45,130 bases of DNA, taken from contig PAGZ01000047.1 of NCBI GenBank assembly GCA_002704625.1, positions 11,939 through 57,068 on the forward strand, read 5' to 3'. Source of the stretch: Candidatus Pelagibacter sp. (GTDB taxonomy: Bacteria; Pseudomonadota; Alphaproteobacteria; Pelagibacterales; Pelagibacteraceae). Made by a program: the position numbers and the translations under genes. The notes beneath the pieces were generated by a model. That model had not been told where the DNA came from. It was given only the letters and a program-made list of their open reading frames with translations, and searched no databases. Below, piece by piece: positions 7,357 to 16,981 of the stretch (position 1 is the first letter of the stretch; every line of letters begins with the position of its first letter).

Positions 7357-9885
7357 ATGGTTAGAATATGCGATACCGATTTTTCAGAAGAGAGTGATTA
7401 TAGTGATCACTTTCTCACTATGACCAAGGGTGAGTTTCAACTAAGTTCATTTCAAAAGTATGCTATATCAGAAACAGTAAAAGGCAATCATGTTCTTATT
7501 ACTGCCCATACAGGATCTGGTAAAACTTTGCCTGCAGAGTTTATGTTTAAATGGTGCACTGGAAATGGGAAAAAGGTTATATATGCTTCACCTATAAAAG
7601 CTTTATCAAATCAAAAATTGCATGACATGCGAGCAAAATATCCTGACATATCATTTGGACTATTAACTGGAGACGTAAAAGATAATCCTGATGCTGATGT
7701 TCTTATCATGACTACTGAGATTCTTAGGAATACATTATTTAATATGCAAGTTCAAGAAGAAACTCAAAAAGAAATGCCTCTTTCATTTACTATGAATATA
7801 CAAACTGAATTAGGCGGAGTAGTATTTGATGAAGTTCATTATATTAACGATCCTGAAAGAGGATCTGTTTGGGAACAAAGTATTCTATTGTTACCTCCAC
7901 ACATACAACTACTTATGTTATCTGCAACAATTAATAAACCAGAAATGTTTGCACAATGGATTGAAGATCAAAAGTCTCTTCAATCAAAAGCAAAAAGCAT
8001 TGAAGTAAAAGAAGTTGTTCTTGCTCCAACATATGAACGCGTTGTTCCGCTTACTCATTATTGTTGGCTAGAATCTAATAGTCATGTTGAAAAGAAAGCA
8101 AGAAAAACAGATGTAGAACAATTAGTTCAAAAAATGTGCAATAAACCAATTATAATTAAAAAACCGAATGGTGATTTTGTTAATGATACGGCCAGAGACA
8201 TTTGCAAAATAAAATCATGGATGTGGGACAATCGATGTTATGTTAAAAGACCGCACGTATTGAATAGTATGGCATTGTATCTTAAAAATAATAACATGCT
8301 TCCAGCCATTAACTTTATATTCTCAAGACGACATGTAGAACTTGCTGCATCAGAAATCCAACATAGTTTACATGGTGATGATGAAAAATGTAGTTCTACA
8401 GTAGGAAAGGCTTGTCGTAAAATATTAGCAGAAAAACTACCGAATTATCATGAATATCTTGAACTTCCAGAGTATAAACAACTTATTGCACTTCTCGAAA
8501 AAGGTATTGCATATCATCATGGTGGTATGATGCAAATCTTGAAAGAAATGGTCGAATTACTCTTCGATCAGGGTTACATCAAAATGTTGTTTGCAACTGA
8601 AACCTTTGCTGTAGGAATCAATATGCCAACTAAAACTGTGGTATTTAATACACTTGAAAAATGGGATGGACATAACACACGGCTTCTTGCACCTCATGAA
8701 TATACACAAATGGCTGGCAGAGCTGGTCGGAGAGGACTAGATACAGTAGGCCATGTAATTCATTGTAATAATCTATTTGATCCGCCCGTATCTACTGAAT
8801 ATAAAAATATGCTATGTGGTCCACCACAAAAATTAACATCTAAGTTTAAGATTTCATATGGTTTGGTTCTTAATGTTGTTGCTGCCGGCGCCGAAAGTCT
8901 TGATAAAATATACAGATTTGTAAGTCAAAGTATGATTAAAAATGATATCGATAAAGAAATAAATTACTATAGAACTGAAGTTGAAAAAACAGAATCTACA
9001 CTAGAAACCATGCGTAAAAGTTGTGAAATGCTAAAAACGCCAAAAGAAGATCTTGATCGCTACATGGAACTTTGTAACACAAGCAATAATCTTAGTCAAA
9101 AACAAAGGAAAAAAACACAACGGGAGCTTAATAATATCAAAGAAACTTATAAAACACTTGACAAAGATCTTGAACTTTTAAAAAGTATAGAACAACTTGA
9201 AAGTTATGTATCTAACATTACTGAATACAAAGATAATGCTAATGAATATCTTATCAATGAAGTTAAAAAAGTTTCATCTATTCTTGTAGATGAAGGTTAT
9301 TTAACTATTACTAATGATGATTGTTATTCAGTTACAGAACTAGGATTAGTCGCAAGCCAACTTCAAGAAGTACATTCTGCTGCATTCGCAAAAGTTATTG
9401 TTGATACAGAGTATTTTAAACACTTCACTCCATCTGACATCGCATCTCTTATATCTGCATTTACCAACATTCGTGTTCCTGATGAGCAAACCGTATTATA
9501 TCCTAATAGTGGAAGAACTACTGTAGACAATGCTCTCAAACAACTTCAAGGTGAAGTTTTAAAGTTTCATCAGAAAGAACTAGATAATAGAATAACTACT
9601 GGAGAAAATGAAGATATTCACTTCAATTTGTGCGAATCAGTAATAAATTGGTGTTCTTCTAATAATGAGGATAACTGTAAAAGAGTACTCAGAGAAATAT
9701 GTAATGATAGTAACGGCATATTCCTTGGTGACTTTGTAAAAGCTATTCTCAAAATTAATAATGTAGCAGCTGAGATTGAAAAGATTGCAGAAATAATGAA
9801 TAACGTTCCTCTTCAAGAAAAGCTAAAAGAAATACCTTCAACTACACTCAAATATGTAGCTAATAATCAATCGTTGTACATCTAA
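7357..9885 (+). CDS. Ski2/Mtr4-like superfamily II RNA helicase
   Basis: 842 residues. Walker A AHTGSGKT (50-57), motif Ia SPIKALSNQ (78-86), Walker B DEVH (158-161), motif III SAT (189-191), and motif VI QMAGRAGRRG near residue 450. The DEVH box, the wording of motifs Ia and VI and a C-terminal helical DSHCT-like region match Ski2/Mtr4, the helicases that feed RNA to the exosome. With 842 residues it is shorter than cellular Mtr4 or Ski2 (about 1000-1200) and seems to lack an inserted arch domain. Residues about 530-610 look coiled-coil. An RNB exonuclease is encoded 1.2 kb away and may be its functional partner. Early promoter. Confidence 0.9.
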   Translation: MVRICDTDFSEESDYSDHFLTMTKGEFQLSSFQKYAISETVKGNHVLITAHTGSGKTLPAEFMFKWCTGNGKKVIYASPIKALSNQKLHDMRAKYPDISFGLLTGDVKDNPDADVLIMTTEILRNTLFNMQVQEETQKEMPLSFTMNIQTELGGVVFDEVHYINDPERGSVWEQSILLLPPHIQLLMLSATINKPEMFAQWIEDQKSLQSKAKSIEVKEVVLAPTYERVVPLTHYCWLESNSHVEKKARKTDVEQLVQKMCNKPIIIKKPNGDFVNDTARDICKIKSWMWDNRCYVKRPHVLNSMALYLKNNNMLPAINFIFSRRHVELAASEIQHSLHGDDEKCSSTVGKACRKILAEKLPNYHEYLELPEYKQLIALLEKGIAYHHGGMMQILKEMVELLFDQGYIKMLFATETFAVGINMPTKTVVFNTLEKWDGHNTRLLAPHEYTQMAGRAGRRGLDTVGHVIHCNNLFDPPVSTEYKNMLCGPPQKLTSKFKISYGLVLNVVAAGAESLDKIYRFVSQSMIKNDIDKEINYYRTEVEKTESTLETMRKSCEMLKTPKEDLDRYMELCNTSNNLSQKQRKKTQRELNNIKETYKTLDKDLELLKSIEQLESYVSNITEYKDNANEYLINEVKKVSSILVDEGYLTITNDDCYSVTELGLVASQLQEVHSAAFAKVIVDTEYFKHFTPSDIASLISAFTNIRVPDEQTVLYPNSGRTTVDNALKQLQGEVLKFHQKELDNRITTGENEDIHFNLCESVINWCSSNNEDNCKRVLREICNDSNGIFLGDFVKAILKINNVAAEIEKIAEIMNNVPLQEKLKEIPSTTLKYVANNQSLYI

Positions 9886-9963
9886 TATATTTTATCTTGT
9901 AATAAACCAAATATTATAAATGTATGTTAACTACATAAACAATTCTCATGATAATACTATATA

Positions 9964-11016
9964 ATGAAGATCATTCTTCTACACACTTTTTTTGTCTTTT
10001 TAGGATCATGTATTTCCGCTTTGAAAGAGCCTACATTTGTAGTAAATGATCTTAATTCTAATGACCTATATGATCATCCAAAATGGTCAGACTTTAGTAA
10101 GTATATTGCTAGGCATAATAAACATTATGGATTTCATGATATGCGACCCCGCTTTACAACCTTTTTAGATAATCTAAAGCTAGTAGAATCACAAAATAAT
10201 GAGAGTCATTGTGCTTCAATCAATAAATATGCTGATTTGACTGCTAATGAGTTTCATAGCGAAGTAGGATTAGGATGTTTTGTTCAACCGTATCGCTTAG
10301 GATTTCATCGAACTAAATCTACTTGTCAACAATTCGAACCTGACTCTGATTCTCTACCAATTACAGTTGACTGGCGTGAAAAAAATGCTGTAACATCAGT
10401 TAAAGATCAAGGACAGTGTGGTAGTTGTTGGAGCTTTTCAGCAACTGGTGCAATGGAGGGTGCATGGACCATAGCTACTGGAGATTTAATTAGTCTTTCT
10501 GAACAACAGTTAGTTGATTGCTCTATTAGTTATGGAGATATGGCTTGCAATGGTGGTCTTATGGATAATGCTTTCGAGTATGCTATTGATAATGGAATGT
10601 GTAGTGATGATGATGACCCGTATGAAGCAAAGCGTGGATCATGTAATAATTGTGATCCTATTGTCTATATTTCTTCATGTATGGATGTAGAACCTAACAA
10701 TCAGTTGGCTCTTAAAGCTGCTGTAGCACAAGGGCCTGTATCAGTTGCAATCGAAGCAGATAAATCTATCTTTCAATTCTATACTAGTGGCGTAATTAAT
10801 AGTAACAAATGTGGAACTAATCTCGATCATGGTGTATTAATTGTAGGATATGGCGAAGAGAATAATATCCCATATTGGCTAGTTAAAAATAGTTGGGGTC
10901 CAGAATGGGGAGATCAAGGATATGTAAAGATAGCTCGCTCCAATAGTACTAATGACGCTGGAGTTTGTGGTATTGCAATGCAACCATCATTCCCAGTAGC
11001 TAATGCTGATTATTAA
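9964..11016 (+). CDS. Papain-family cysteine protease (cathepsin-like)
   Basis: 350-residue prepro-enzyme. Signal peptide 1-19 (hydrophobic, ending SCISA), I29 inhibitor-type propeptide about 38-100, mature domain from about 131 (LPITVDWR). Catalytic residues: Q149 and C155 in [11 protein letters not shown]289 in [12 protein letters not shown]309 in [10 protein letters not shown]; disulphide cysteines are present. Intact and probably secretory or lysosomal. Likely acquired from a eukaryote. After the TAA stop the same frame stays open for 44 codons and encodes a Cys-rich motif resembling the C-terminal domain of algal cathepsins (next entry), so the ancestral protein was probably longer. No early motif upstream. 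Confidence 0.95.
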   Translation: MKIILLHTFFVFLGSCISALKEPTFVVNDLNSNDLYDHPKWSDFSKYIARHNKHYGFHDMRPRFTTFLDNLKLVESQNNESHCASINKYADLTANEFHSEVGLGCFVQPYRLGFHRTKSTCQQFEPDSDSLPITVDWREKNAVTSVKDQGQCGSCWSFSATGAMEGAWTIATGDLISLSEQQLVDCSISYGDMACNGGLMDNAFEYAIDNGMCSDDDDPYEAKRGSCNNCDPIVYISSCMDVEPNNQLALKAAVAQGPVSVAIEADKSIFQFYTSGVINSNKCGTNLDHGVLIVGYGEENNIPYWLVKNSWGPEWGDQGYVKIARSNSTNDAGVCGIAMQPSFPVANADY

Positions 11017-11100
11017 GATACGTCATGCGGGACTTGCGGCCTTTCTTATCAGGCTTGCTGTGTTGGATTTGCAACTAAGAGTTACCCATGTCGTGGTTTA
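11017..11100 (+). pseudogene. In-frame Cys-rich C-terminal remnant of the cathepsin
   Basis: Directly after the cathepsin stop (TAA 11014-11016) the same frame continues with 28 residues including CGTCGLSYQACC then VGFATKSYPCRG. The pattern C-x2-C-x5-CC-x2-F-x5-PC resembles the Cys-rich module found, as I recall, at the C-terminus of cathepsins and other secreted proteins of haptophytes, stramenopiles and dinoflagellates. It then degenerates; the frame closes at 11149-11151 inside the convergent exonuclease gene. It is either a decayed end after a nonsense mutation or an extension reached by stop readthrough. Confidence 0.6.
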
Positions 11101-11101
11101 A

Positions 11102-12754
11102 TTATACAAGTGATATACGAACTTTTTGTTTTAAATTATGTTCATCATTAAACAAGTGAATTGTATACATATTTTTAACATATAGTCTTGGCTTGGCAGA
11201 TCCATATTTATATCGATTAACGAACCCTAGTTTTGAAAAGTAAACTGTTGCATAAACTTCATCTATATCTACAATATAGCCTTCTTGAGTATTATCTTTT
11301 ATTCCATCTACATTATTTGTAACTATATTTAATAATTTAACTTCATTTTGAACTCTTCTTATTCCTTTCATTTGAGCATTTAACCATGTTATATCTTCGA
11401 CTTTGCACAATAGTGTAAAGTCATTTAAATTATGATAAAGAACTCCACATAATCGGTTGATTTCAAATACATTTATGAAATCTACTAATCTACGAATTGG
11501 AGATGTCGTATGAGCATATAAATGACCTATCATATCATGACTTTTTGTATCACGAGTATAATTACCTCCACTTGAATGCCATCCTTTAACGAAGTCTTCT
11601 ATTTCTTTTGGCACTGAATTAATATATCTTGTTTTTAATGATCGAAATATACCCATATTTTTGCCTTCTAGAAACTTTGCGGATTCACAATTATAATATA
11701 ACATCATCCATTCTACTAATTTATGACTATCACTAACATTATCAACCAAAGGATTCAATAAATTGAGATCTCTTACTAAGGCCATCCCATTGATGTAATT
11801 TTCATCTATAAACATTTCAGCACTTTCATATGCATAATTATTATTAACTTGCGCTAAACATGGAACAAATGTACTTGAACGTATCTTAATCCCATATTCG
11901 TTTCTTTCTACTATAACATCTAACGCTAATACAGTGCGCTCTGCTCCTTTTTTTAGACTAGATAACCCTTCACTCAATGTAGTTGGTAACATTGGTCGCA
12001 TTCGATCTGGCAAGTATATTGTGCTTACACGTGTTGGCATGTGTTCCCATAGATTCATATAATCAATTATCAGTGGAACATTTGATATATAAATACTCAA
12101 TCTACTAGTTTCTTCATCTATTTTTACAACTTCAAATGCATCATCAATATCTACACACCCTTCAGGATCGATAGATATAATATTATGACCTTCAATGCGA
12201 GTTTTAATCTTATATGTTTCCTGACATAATTTCGGTATTGACGAACTATTATTAGCTTTAACCGTCAATTGTGTAACCCGTTTATAAACATCTTTATTAA
12301 ACTTTTGTATAGCAACACTAATCCCTCTACATCTCAGCTGATATTCTGCATAAGCATTTATATTATCTACTGAACCAATTGTTTCAACTATTTGTCCTTC
12401 GGGATGTTTATCTTTCCAGTGCAACATTTTAAATGTTATAAACTTATCTACTTTATTTTTTTCAAAACTTTTATTTTTATTTTCATATCCTACTAAGAAT
12501 ACGGGTAAGGATTTATTATTTGGTATACATTTATATAAAAGCTTATTGCGTCCAGTTCTACCAAATGACGTTCCAGAAATAACTAAAATACCTTGTAAAG
12601 AATTACTGCGATGTTGCGATGGTGTTATAACATTGCCATTTTCATCAATTTTATCTCCAGTAATAAGTTTCTTCTCTGCCGGAACAATAGATACGTCAAC
12701 ATCCCCTTTTATAACAAACTTTGTGTAATGCTTATCACCTGCAATAAACTCCAT
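11102..12754 (-). CDS. RNase II/R-type (RNB-domain) 3'-5' exoribonuclease
   Basis: 550 residues from the ATG at 12754. The RNB active-site signature IDPEGCVDIDDAF (about 195-207) holds the four catalytic Asp residues, and the late HTTSPIRRLVDF motif matches the family's conserved TSPIRRYxD. The N-terminal part should form OB-type cold-shock domains; no PIN domain is seen, so it resembles RNase II/R or Dis3L2 more than full Rrp44. Upstream in-frame ATGs at 12823 and 12835 would add up to 27 residues but overlap the end of the cupin gene; 12754 has a very AT-rich promoter-like stretch before it. It degrades RNA 3'-5' and probably works in turnover of host or early viral mRNA. Confidence 0.85.
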   Translation of the reverse strand: MEFIAGDKHYTKFVIKGDVDVSIVPAEKKLITGDKIDENGNVITPSQHRSNSLQGILVISGTSFGRTGRNKLLYKCIPNNKSLPVFLVGYENKNKSFEKNKVDKFITFKMLHWKDKHPEGQIVETIGSVDNINAYAEYQLRCRGISVAIQKFNKDVYKRVTQLTVKANNSSSIPKLCQETYKIKTRIEGHNIISIDPEGCVDIDDAFEVVKIDEETSRLSIYISNVPLIIDYMNLWEHMPTRVSTIYLPDRMRPMLPTTLSEGLSSLKKGAERTVLALDVIVERNEYGIKIRSSTFVPCLAQVNNNYAYESAEMFIDENYINGMALVRDLNLLNPLVDNVSDSHKLVEWMMLYYNCESAKFLEGKNMGIFRSLKTRYINSVPKEIEDFVKGWHSSGGNYTRDTKSHDMIGHLYAHTTSPIRRLVDFINVFEINRLCGVLYHNLNDFTLLCKVEDITWLNAQMKGIRRVQNEVKLLNIVTNNVDGIKDNTQEGYIVDIDEVYATVYFSKLGFVNRYKYGSAKPRLYVKNMYTIHLFNDEHNLKQKVRISLV

Positions 12755-12800
12755 ATCTATATTTTTATATATAGAAATGGAATATTTATCTTTAAAATGT

Positions 12801-13733
12801 TCAATTTTCTTTTTTATTATCATCACTTTCTGCATCTTCACTACTTTCTTCTAGATTTACAATAGGTGCTATCTGACGTTTAACATTCTGACTTTGTAAT
12901 AATCTCATACATAGCTTTGGCATTATTGCAACATTATTCATGTAAGTTCTATATTTAAAACTTGCTATTGTTGTGTTATTGCTATATTCAAAACTATACC
13001 ACCAAAATGCTGGTATATAAATCATAAAGCCTTTTGAAACTACTACTTCTAAGCATTTAATTTTATCAAAATCTGGTTTATATTGTTGTTGTATGTTCCA
13101 TGGATTGATTGGTGATCTAAACTCAAAGTTTTCATAATCTTTTTGTTCATATAAATATTTTGCACTCTTAGGAGGAGCTAATTTAATTTTGAGTGAACCT
13201 TCTGTTACCAATATATAATTTCGATAATTCACATCGTATCTAAAAGGACTCCTAACATCTTTTGACCCAAATGATATATCATATAAACAGTTTGATACCA
13301 TATATGGTCTTATAAAAGAATCATTATACTTAAATAATTTTATCATACCAGTTTCTTGCAAAAAATCATCATTATTTTCAACTAAGTATTTTGAATTACT
13401 GTCTTTATTAATTGCAGCCAAACATGCTGTTAATGATAATGGTATATACATTTCTTCATCATCTGTTAGTTGAGTAGCGACATTACGCAACTTTACTTCA
13501 AAAGCACCATATGTATCACATGCAGATGACCTGGTACATGATTCTAACATTCTTTCATTTGGATACTCAAAAATAACTGGTTGACGCAAATCACATATTT
13601 CTTCAAGTTTGTCTTTTGATGGTTGTTCAATCTCATATACTTCTAAATCATTGCTGGTTTTAAGATGAAAATGAACATGCAAATACAAGAAAAGTACAAT
13701 ACAAAAAATTAACAAGTTTACAATAATGTTCAT
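12801..13733 (-). CDS. Membrane-anchored cupin/JmjC-like protein
   Basis: 310 residues from the ATG at 13733 (a TTG 15 nt upstream is a poorer start). One N-terminal membrane segment (about 3-22, NIIVNLLIFCIVLFLYLHV), then a lumenal or virion-side domain. Residues about 170-275 have the beta-rich spacing of cupin_8/JmjC-like folds: NYILVTEGSLKIKL, then VVVSKGFMIYIPAFWWYSFEY. The last strand (G-x-x-x-x-IP-x-x-WWY) is typical; clear HxD iron ligands are not evident, so enzyme activity is doubtful. Tail acidic (SSEDAESDDNKKEN). Similar membrane-anchored cupin-like proteins occur in other giant viruses; this memory was not checked. Confidence 0.6.
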   Translation of the reverse strand: MNIIVNLLIFCIVLFLYLHVHFHLKTSNDLEVYEIEQPSKDKLEEICDLRQPVIFEYPNERMLESCTRSSACDTYGAFEVKLRNVATQLTDDEEMYIPLSLTACLAAINKDSNSKYLVENNDDFLQETGMIKLFKYNDSFIRPYMVSNCLYDISFGSKDVRSPFRYDVNYRNYILVTEGSLKIKLAPPKSAKYLYEQKDYENFEFRSPINPWNIQQQYKPDFDKIKCLEVVVSKGFMIYIPAFWWYSFEYSNNTTIASFKYRTYMNNVAIMPKLCMRLLQSQNVKRQIAPIVNLEESSEDAESDDNKKEN

Positions 13734-13779
13734 TGTTACTACATACAATATACTTTTTCTTTCTAAATACTAAACGCTT

Positions 13780-14562
13780 TCAATCATCTTCCCCTATCTT
13801 TGGAGCCAAAACTAATTTTAACGAACTTGAGTTACCCAAATCATATATAATAAACATCGGACGTTCCGCAGATAAACCCAACGTAACATCATTTGAAACT
13901 TTACTGAATCCTGTAATACGTTTAACATAATTGAGACTAAATGAAACATTTAATTCTAATTCCTCTTCAATACAATAATCTATAAGCTGTTCATCTTCTA
14001 AAGACAATTTTGCTGTCATTGAACCATCTGTCCCTGCTGCTTTCATTAATACCTTTTGTTCGCTCATCTGAAATGTCAAAACCTGATCAAATATTTCAAA
14101 TTGACTAACTAAATCAGTTAACTTTTTAGAAGTTATAACGATATCTGCTTGTGATTTATTTTCTGGAATATTCATAAGTTCTTGTTCTAAATAAACAAGA
14201 GGTAGCTCAAAATATTTATCACATGATGTTTTTCCACCACTAAACTCCATATTTACTTTATCACTCTTGGTTAATATCTCTATGACAATATGTTGATCTT
14301 TATTGTAGGTTGATAGCACTTTATTAAATATTCGTGCAGATACTGAAATCATCTCTACATCTTCATCATCTTCTTCATATAATGTAAACCATTCGGGTGC
14401 TAATACAATGTCAAACATACAAACGCGACTAAAATCCATACCTTGCATGTGTAAGCCTTTTTCTTCTTTATGAATAGTTACAATTTCTACCAACCAACAC
14501 AAATTAGTAAACAATATGTTAAGTTGCTCAGCAGTCTTTGGATCTTCGATTACAAGTTTCAT
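13780..14562 (-). CDS. PCNA, DNA polymerase sliding clamp
   Basis: 260 residues, the usual PCNA length, with the two-domain repeat and family-typical strands: GLHMQGMDFSRVCMFDIVL in domain 1, the interdomain connector, and LNVSFSLNYVKRITGFSK with ITGFSKVSNDVTLGLSAERPM in domain 2. It ends with LVLAPKIGEDD, close to the cellular LAPKIEDEE. It forms the ring that tethers the DNA polymerase encoded at 38402. The early octamer 37 nt upstream fits a replication role. Confidence 0.95.
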   Translation of the reverse strand: MKLVIEDPKTAEQLNILFTNLCWLVEIVTIHKEEKGLHMQGMDFSRVCMFDIVLAPEWFTLYEEDDEDVEMISVSARIFNKVLSTYNKDQHIVIEILTKSDKVNMEFSGGKTSCDKYFELPLVYLEQELMNIPENKSQADIVITSKKLTDLVSQFEIFDQVLTFQMSEQKVLMKAAGTDGSMTAKLSLEDEQLIDYCIEEELELNVSFSLNYVKRITGFSKVSNDVTLGLSAERPMFIIYDLGNSSSLKLVLAPKIGEDD

Positions 14563-14599
14563 TTTGGTATTATGATTGATAAAAAATTAATATTTTACA

Positions 14600-14607
14600 T
14601 CAATTTT
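14600..14607 (-). promoter_or_regulatory. Early promoter motif (TCAATTTT on + strand)
   Basis: Reverse complement of AAAATTGA, 37 nt before the PCNA start. It sits in the 49-nt gap after the next leftward gene. Confidence 0.7.
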
Positions 14608-14611
14608 TTAT

Positions 14612-15073
14612 TTAATTAGATTCAGAAACTTTAGTACTTGTTTCGTTTACTGATATAGTAATATTATTTACCTCATCTGTAAGATTAGAAATAACCTCTT
14701 CTTTAACCTGTTCTTTAACATCTTCTGTTGCACTGTTTATGGTATCTGAGTTAGATATTACACTCGATTCTAAATTAGACACTAGCTGTTTCATTTTACC
14801 TAATTCGTCATTGATCATTTGTACTACATTAACAAACTCTTTTCTTGAAAGAACATCTTCACTTATATTATCTAATCCCTCATCTGGAACAAGCCTCTCT
14901 AGACGACGAATACGCTCTTCATGAACATAAAGTAATTGATTAAGTGGAGGCATTCTTCCTGGAATTTTACCTGGAGCAATCACCTGATTATTATTTGAAA
15001 CTTGACTAGTAGTATTAGATGCACTTGTCCCTCTTCGACGTTTTGCTGCTGATAAACTTGATGCGCCACTCAT
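14612..15073 (-). CDS. Coiled-coil protein of unknown function
   Basis: 153 residues. Low-complexity Ser/Asn/Arg N-terminus with a nuclear-localisation-like AKRRRG (10-15), then MPPLNQLLYVHEERIRRLERL (about 41-61), which looks like a conserved short linear or helical element in virion-associated proteins. About 75-153 are heptad-rich with many Asn, Glu and Val, a likely coiled coil. No enzymatic motif. ATG start; 34 nt downstream of the thymidylate synthase start-side neighbour on the same strand. I do not know its function; a structural or oligomerising role is the likeliest. Confidence 0.7.
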   Translation of the reverse strand: MSGASSLSAAKRRRGTSASNTTSQVSNNNQVIAPGKIPGRMPPLNQLLYVHEERIRRLERLVPDEGLDNISEDVLSRKEFVNVVQMINDELGKMKQLVSNLESSVISNSDTINSATEDVKEQVKEEVISNLTDEVNNITISVNETSTKVSESN

Positions 15074-15106
15074 TGCTATAATTTATTTACACACTGTTTT
15101 TTTAAA

Positions 15107-16024
15107 TTATTTACGCATTTCCATTTTAATTACTTCATGATGATTGTAATCTGATACTACAAAATCTTCTAAAATATAATTATTTATATTACTTTTTTTA
15201 TTACTAATATTCAATTTTGGAAATAAATATGGTTTTTTAATTATCTGGTCTTTTAGAGCGTCATAATGATCGTCATATATATGTGCATTACCTAGATAAT
15301 AAACAAACTCATGTGGTTCAAGATCACAATGTTTCGCTAATAAATGTGTTAAAAATGAATACGATGCAATATTAAAAGGTACTCCTAATCCTACATCACC
15401 GCTACGTTGATATAAACTACAAGAAAGCTTATTACCTATAACATTAAATTGACATAACACATGACAAGGTGGCAGTGCCATTTCATTTAATTGACATGGA
15501 TTCCATGCTGACATAATTATTCGTCTGGATGATCTCTGTTCAGGATCTTTTAATTGATCAATGACATATTGTAACTGATCAAATCCTTGTCCACTATAAT
15601 CATCATGACGTGTTTTATATTCAGCATTAAAATGCCTCCACTGATATCCATACACAGGACCTAAATCACCTTCTTCTAAATGATTTAGGCCTCTGCTATC
15701 TAAAAACTCTCGTGATGCGTTACCGTCCCATATTTTGACCTTCTGTTTGCGTAAAACATCATTATCAGTAGATCCTTGAATAAACCATAATAGTTCCTTT
15801 AGACATGTTTTCCATGCTACTTTTTTTGTAGTAAGCAATGGTAACGTTCCATCTTCCAAATTAAAAACCATTCCTGCACCAAAAACAGCTTTAGTTGTTC
15901 CATTTCTTCCAATTGTCTCTTCACCATGCAATAAAATATCATTTATAAGTGATAAATATTGATTTTCATCATGTTTTTCACCATCCACACCAATCTTTAG
16001 ACTCTCTACTGCCCTACGAAGCAT
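15107..16024 (-). CDS. thyA: Thymidylate synthase (ThyA type)
   Basis: 305 residues, single-domain ThyA without a fused dihydrofolate reductase. It converts dUMP to dTMP with methylenetetrahydrofolate. Visible: catalytic Cys187 in ALPPCHVLCQF, phosphate-binding R167-R168, LYQRSGDVGLGVPFNIASYS (204-223) and GNAHIYDDH (245-253). All key residues present. It would supply thymidine for an AT-rich genome. Divergent from the membrane-protein gene at 16073 with 48 nt between start codons; no early octamer. Confidence 0.96.
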   Translation of the reverse strand: MLRRAVESLKIGVDGEKHDENQYLSLINDILLHGEETIGRNGTTKAVFGAGMVFNLEDGTLPLLTTKKVAWKTCLKELLWFIQGSTDNDVLRKQKVKIWDGNASREFLDSRGLNHLEEGDLGPVYGYQWRHFNAEYKTRHDDYSGQGFDQLQYVIDQLKDPEQRSSRRIIMSAWNPCQLNEMALPPCHVLCQFNVIGNKLSCSLYQRSGDVGLGVPFNIASYSFLTHLLAKHCDLEPHEFVYYLGNAHIYDDHYDALKDQIIKKPYLFPKLNISNKKSNINNYILEDFVVSDYNHHEVIKMEMRK

Positions 16025-16072
16025 TTATAATACATTATGGATGTATGATTTTAATTTCTTTTCATATCACAT

Positions 16073-16834
16073 ATGGATAGTGCTACAGACGTTGTTAAAA
16101 CATCAAGTTTCAATGCAGAAGGATTTTTTAAGACAGTTTTTAATTTTGATGATGATAGTAAAGCCGAAATGATGAATATGCTTCAATATATGTGTCTTGC
16201 TGTTCTTCCTTGTGTAATTATTCTTAAGACTGTTGGGGAAATTATTCCAGAAGAAGATGATACAAAAGGATCATTTGAGATTTTAGCAGAAATAGTAGGT
16301 CAACTTGCTCTTTTAGTAATATTGATGTATTTTACAAACAAAGCTATTAAATATGCTCCTACTTACAGTGGAACCGCTTATGTAGCTTCTTCTGCAGGTC
16401 ACATTAACTTTTTACTTCCATTTATGATTCTACTATTAACTATGCAAACTAAGATTGGTCAAAAAGTTAACATTTTGTATGATCGCTTACTAGATCAATG
16501 GCATGGTCGTAATGAAGATGCTTTTCCTAATCACAAAGTAAACAATAATGTAAAAGTATCTCAACCTTTAGCAGGTCAACATCATGTAAGCCGCTCTGAC
16601 ACAATGGATAATGGTCCCGGTCTTTTACCAAACAATCCTGGTGTCACAACACAAGTCCCTAATTTAACCAGCATGCCTACTCAAGAAAATCCTGATTTTA
16701 ATTTAATGTATCAAAGTGAAGTTACTCCAATGCCTAATGCGCAAACTCCTGGTGACCAGGAAGGATTTGGAGGTAATGATACAACAGAACCAATGGCTGC
16801 AAATTCATTTGGTGGTGGATTTTCTGGTTGGTAA
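16073..16834 (+). CDS. Probable virion membrane protein, three membrane segments
   Basis: 253 residues. Membrane segments at about 38-53, 73-88 and 112-125; the remaining half is hydrophilic, Asn/Pro/Gly-rich and ends GGGFSGW. This layout (short soluble N-terminus, cluster of hydrophobic helices, long low-complexity tail) fits a late virion inner-membrane protein of the kind widespread in Imitervirales, but I cannot name the family. No early motif upstream, consistent with late expression. Confidence 0.7.
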   Translation: MDSATDVVKTSSFNAEGFFKTVFNFDDDSKAEMMNMLQYMCLAVLPCVIILKTVGEIIPEEDDTKGSFEILAEIVGQLALLVILMYFTNKAIKYAPTYSGTAYVASSAGHINFLLPFMILLLTMQTKIGQKVNILYDRLLDQWHGRNEDAFPNHKVNNNVKVSQPLAGQHHVSRSDTMDNGPGLLPNNPGVTTQVPNLTSMPTQENPDFNLMYQSEVTPMPNAQTPGDQEGFGGNDTTEPMAANSFGGGFSGW

Positions 16835-16851
16835 TTAATCTAAATAATATT

Positions 16852-16880
16852 TTTATTACTTCTTCTTTTGATGTAATAAA
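16852..16880 (+). terminator. 3'-end hairpin
   Basis: TTTATTAC (16852-16859) pairs with GTAATAAA (16873-16880), 17 nt past the stop of the membrane-protein gene. Confidence 0.45.
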
Positions 16881-16936
16881 GCACCTGTTTAATAAGATTA
16901 GTATTGTTCTATATAATATCATTTTACATCTATCAA

Positions 16937-16953
16937 TTATTTATGATAAATAA
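16937..16953 (-). terminator. 3'-end palindrome of zinc-finger gene
   Basis: TTATTTAT, one base, ATAAATAA: perfect 8-bp arms, 28 nt past the stop of the leftward gene at 16982. Confidence 0.4.
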
Positions 16954-16981
16954 CAACAAAAAATTATTCATTATGTTTATT

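Noticed and set aside
12755..12835. Longer N-terminus for the RNB exonuclease
   Set aside because: Would overlap the cupin gene end; possible but less likely than 12754, which has an AT-rich upstream stretch.
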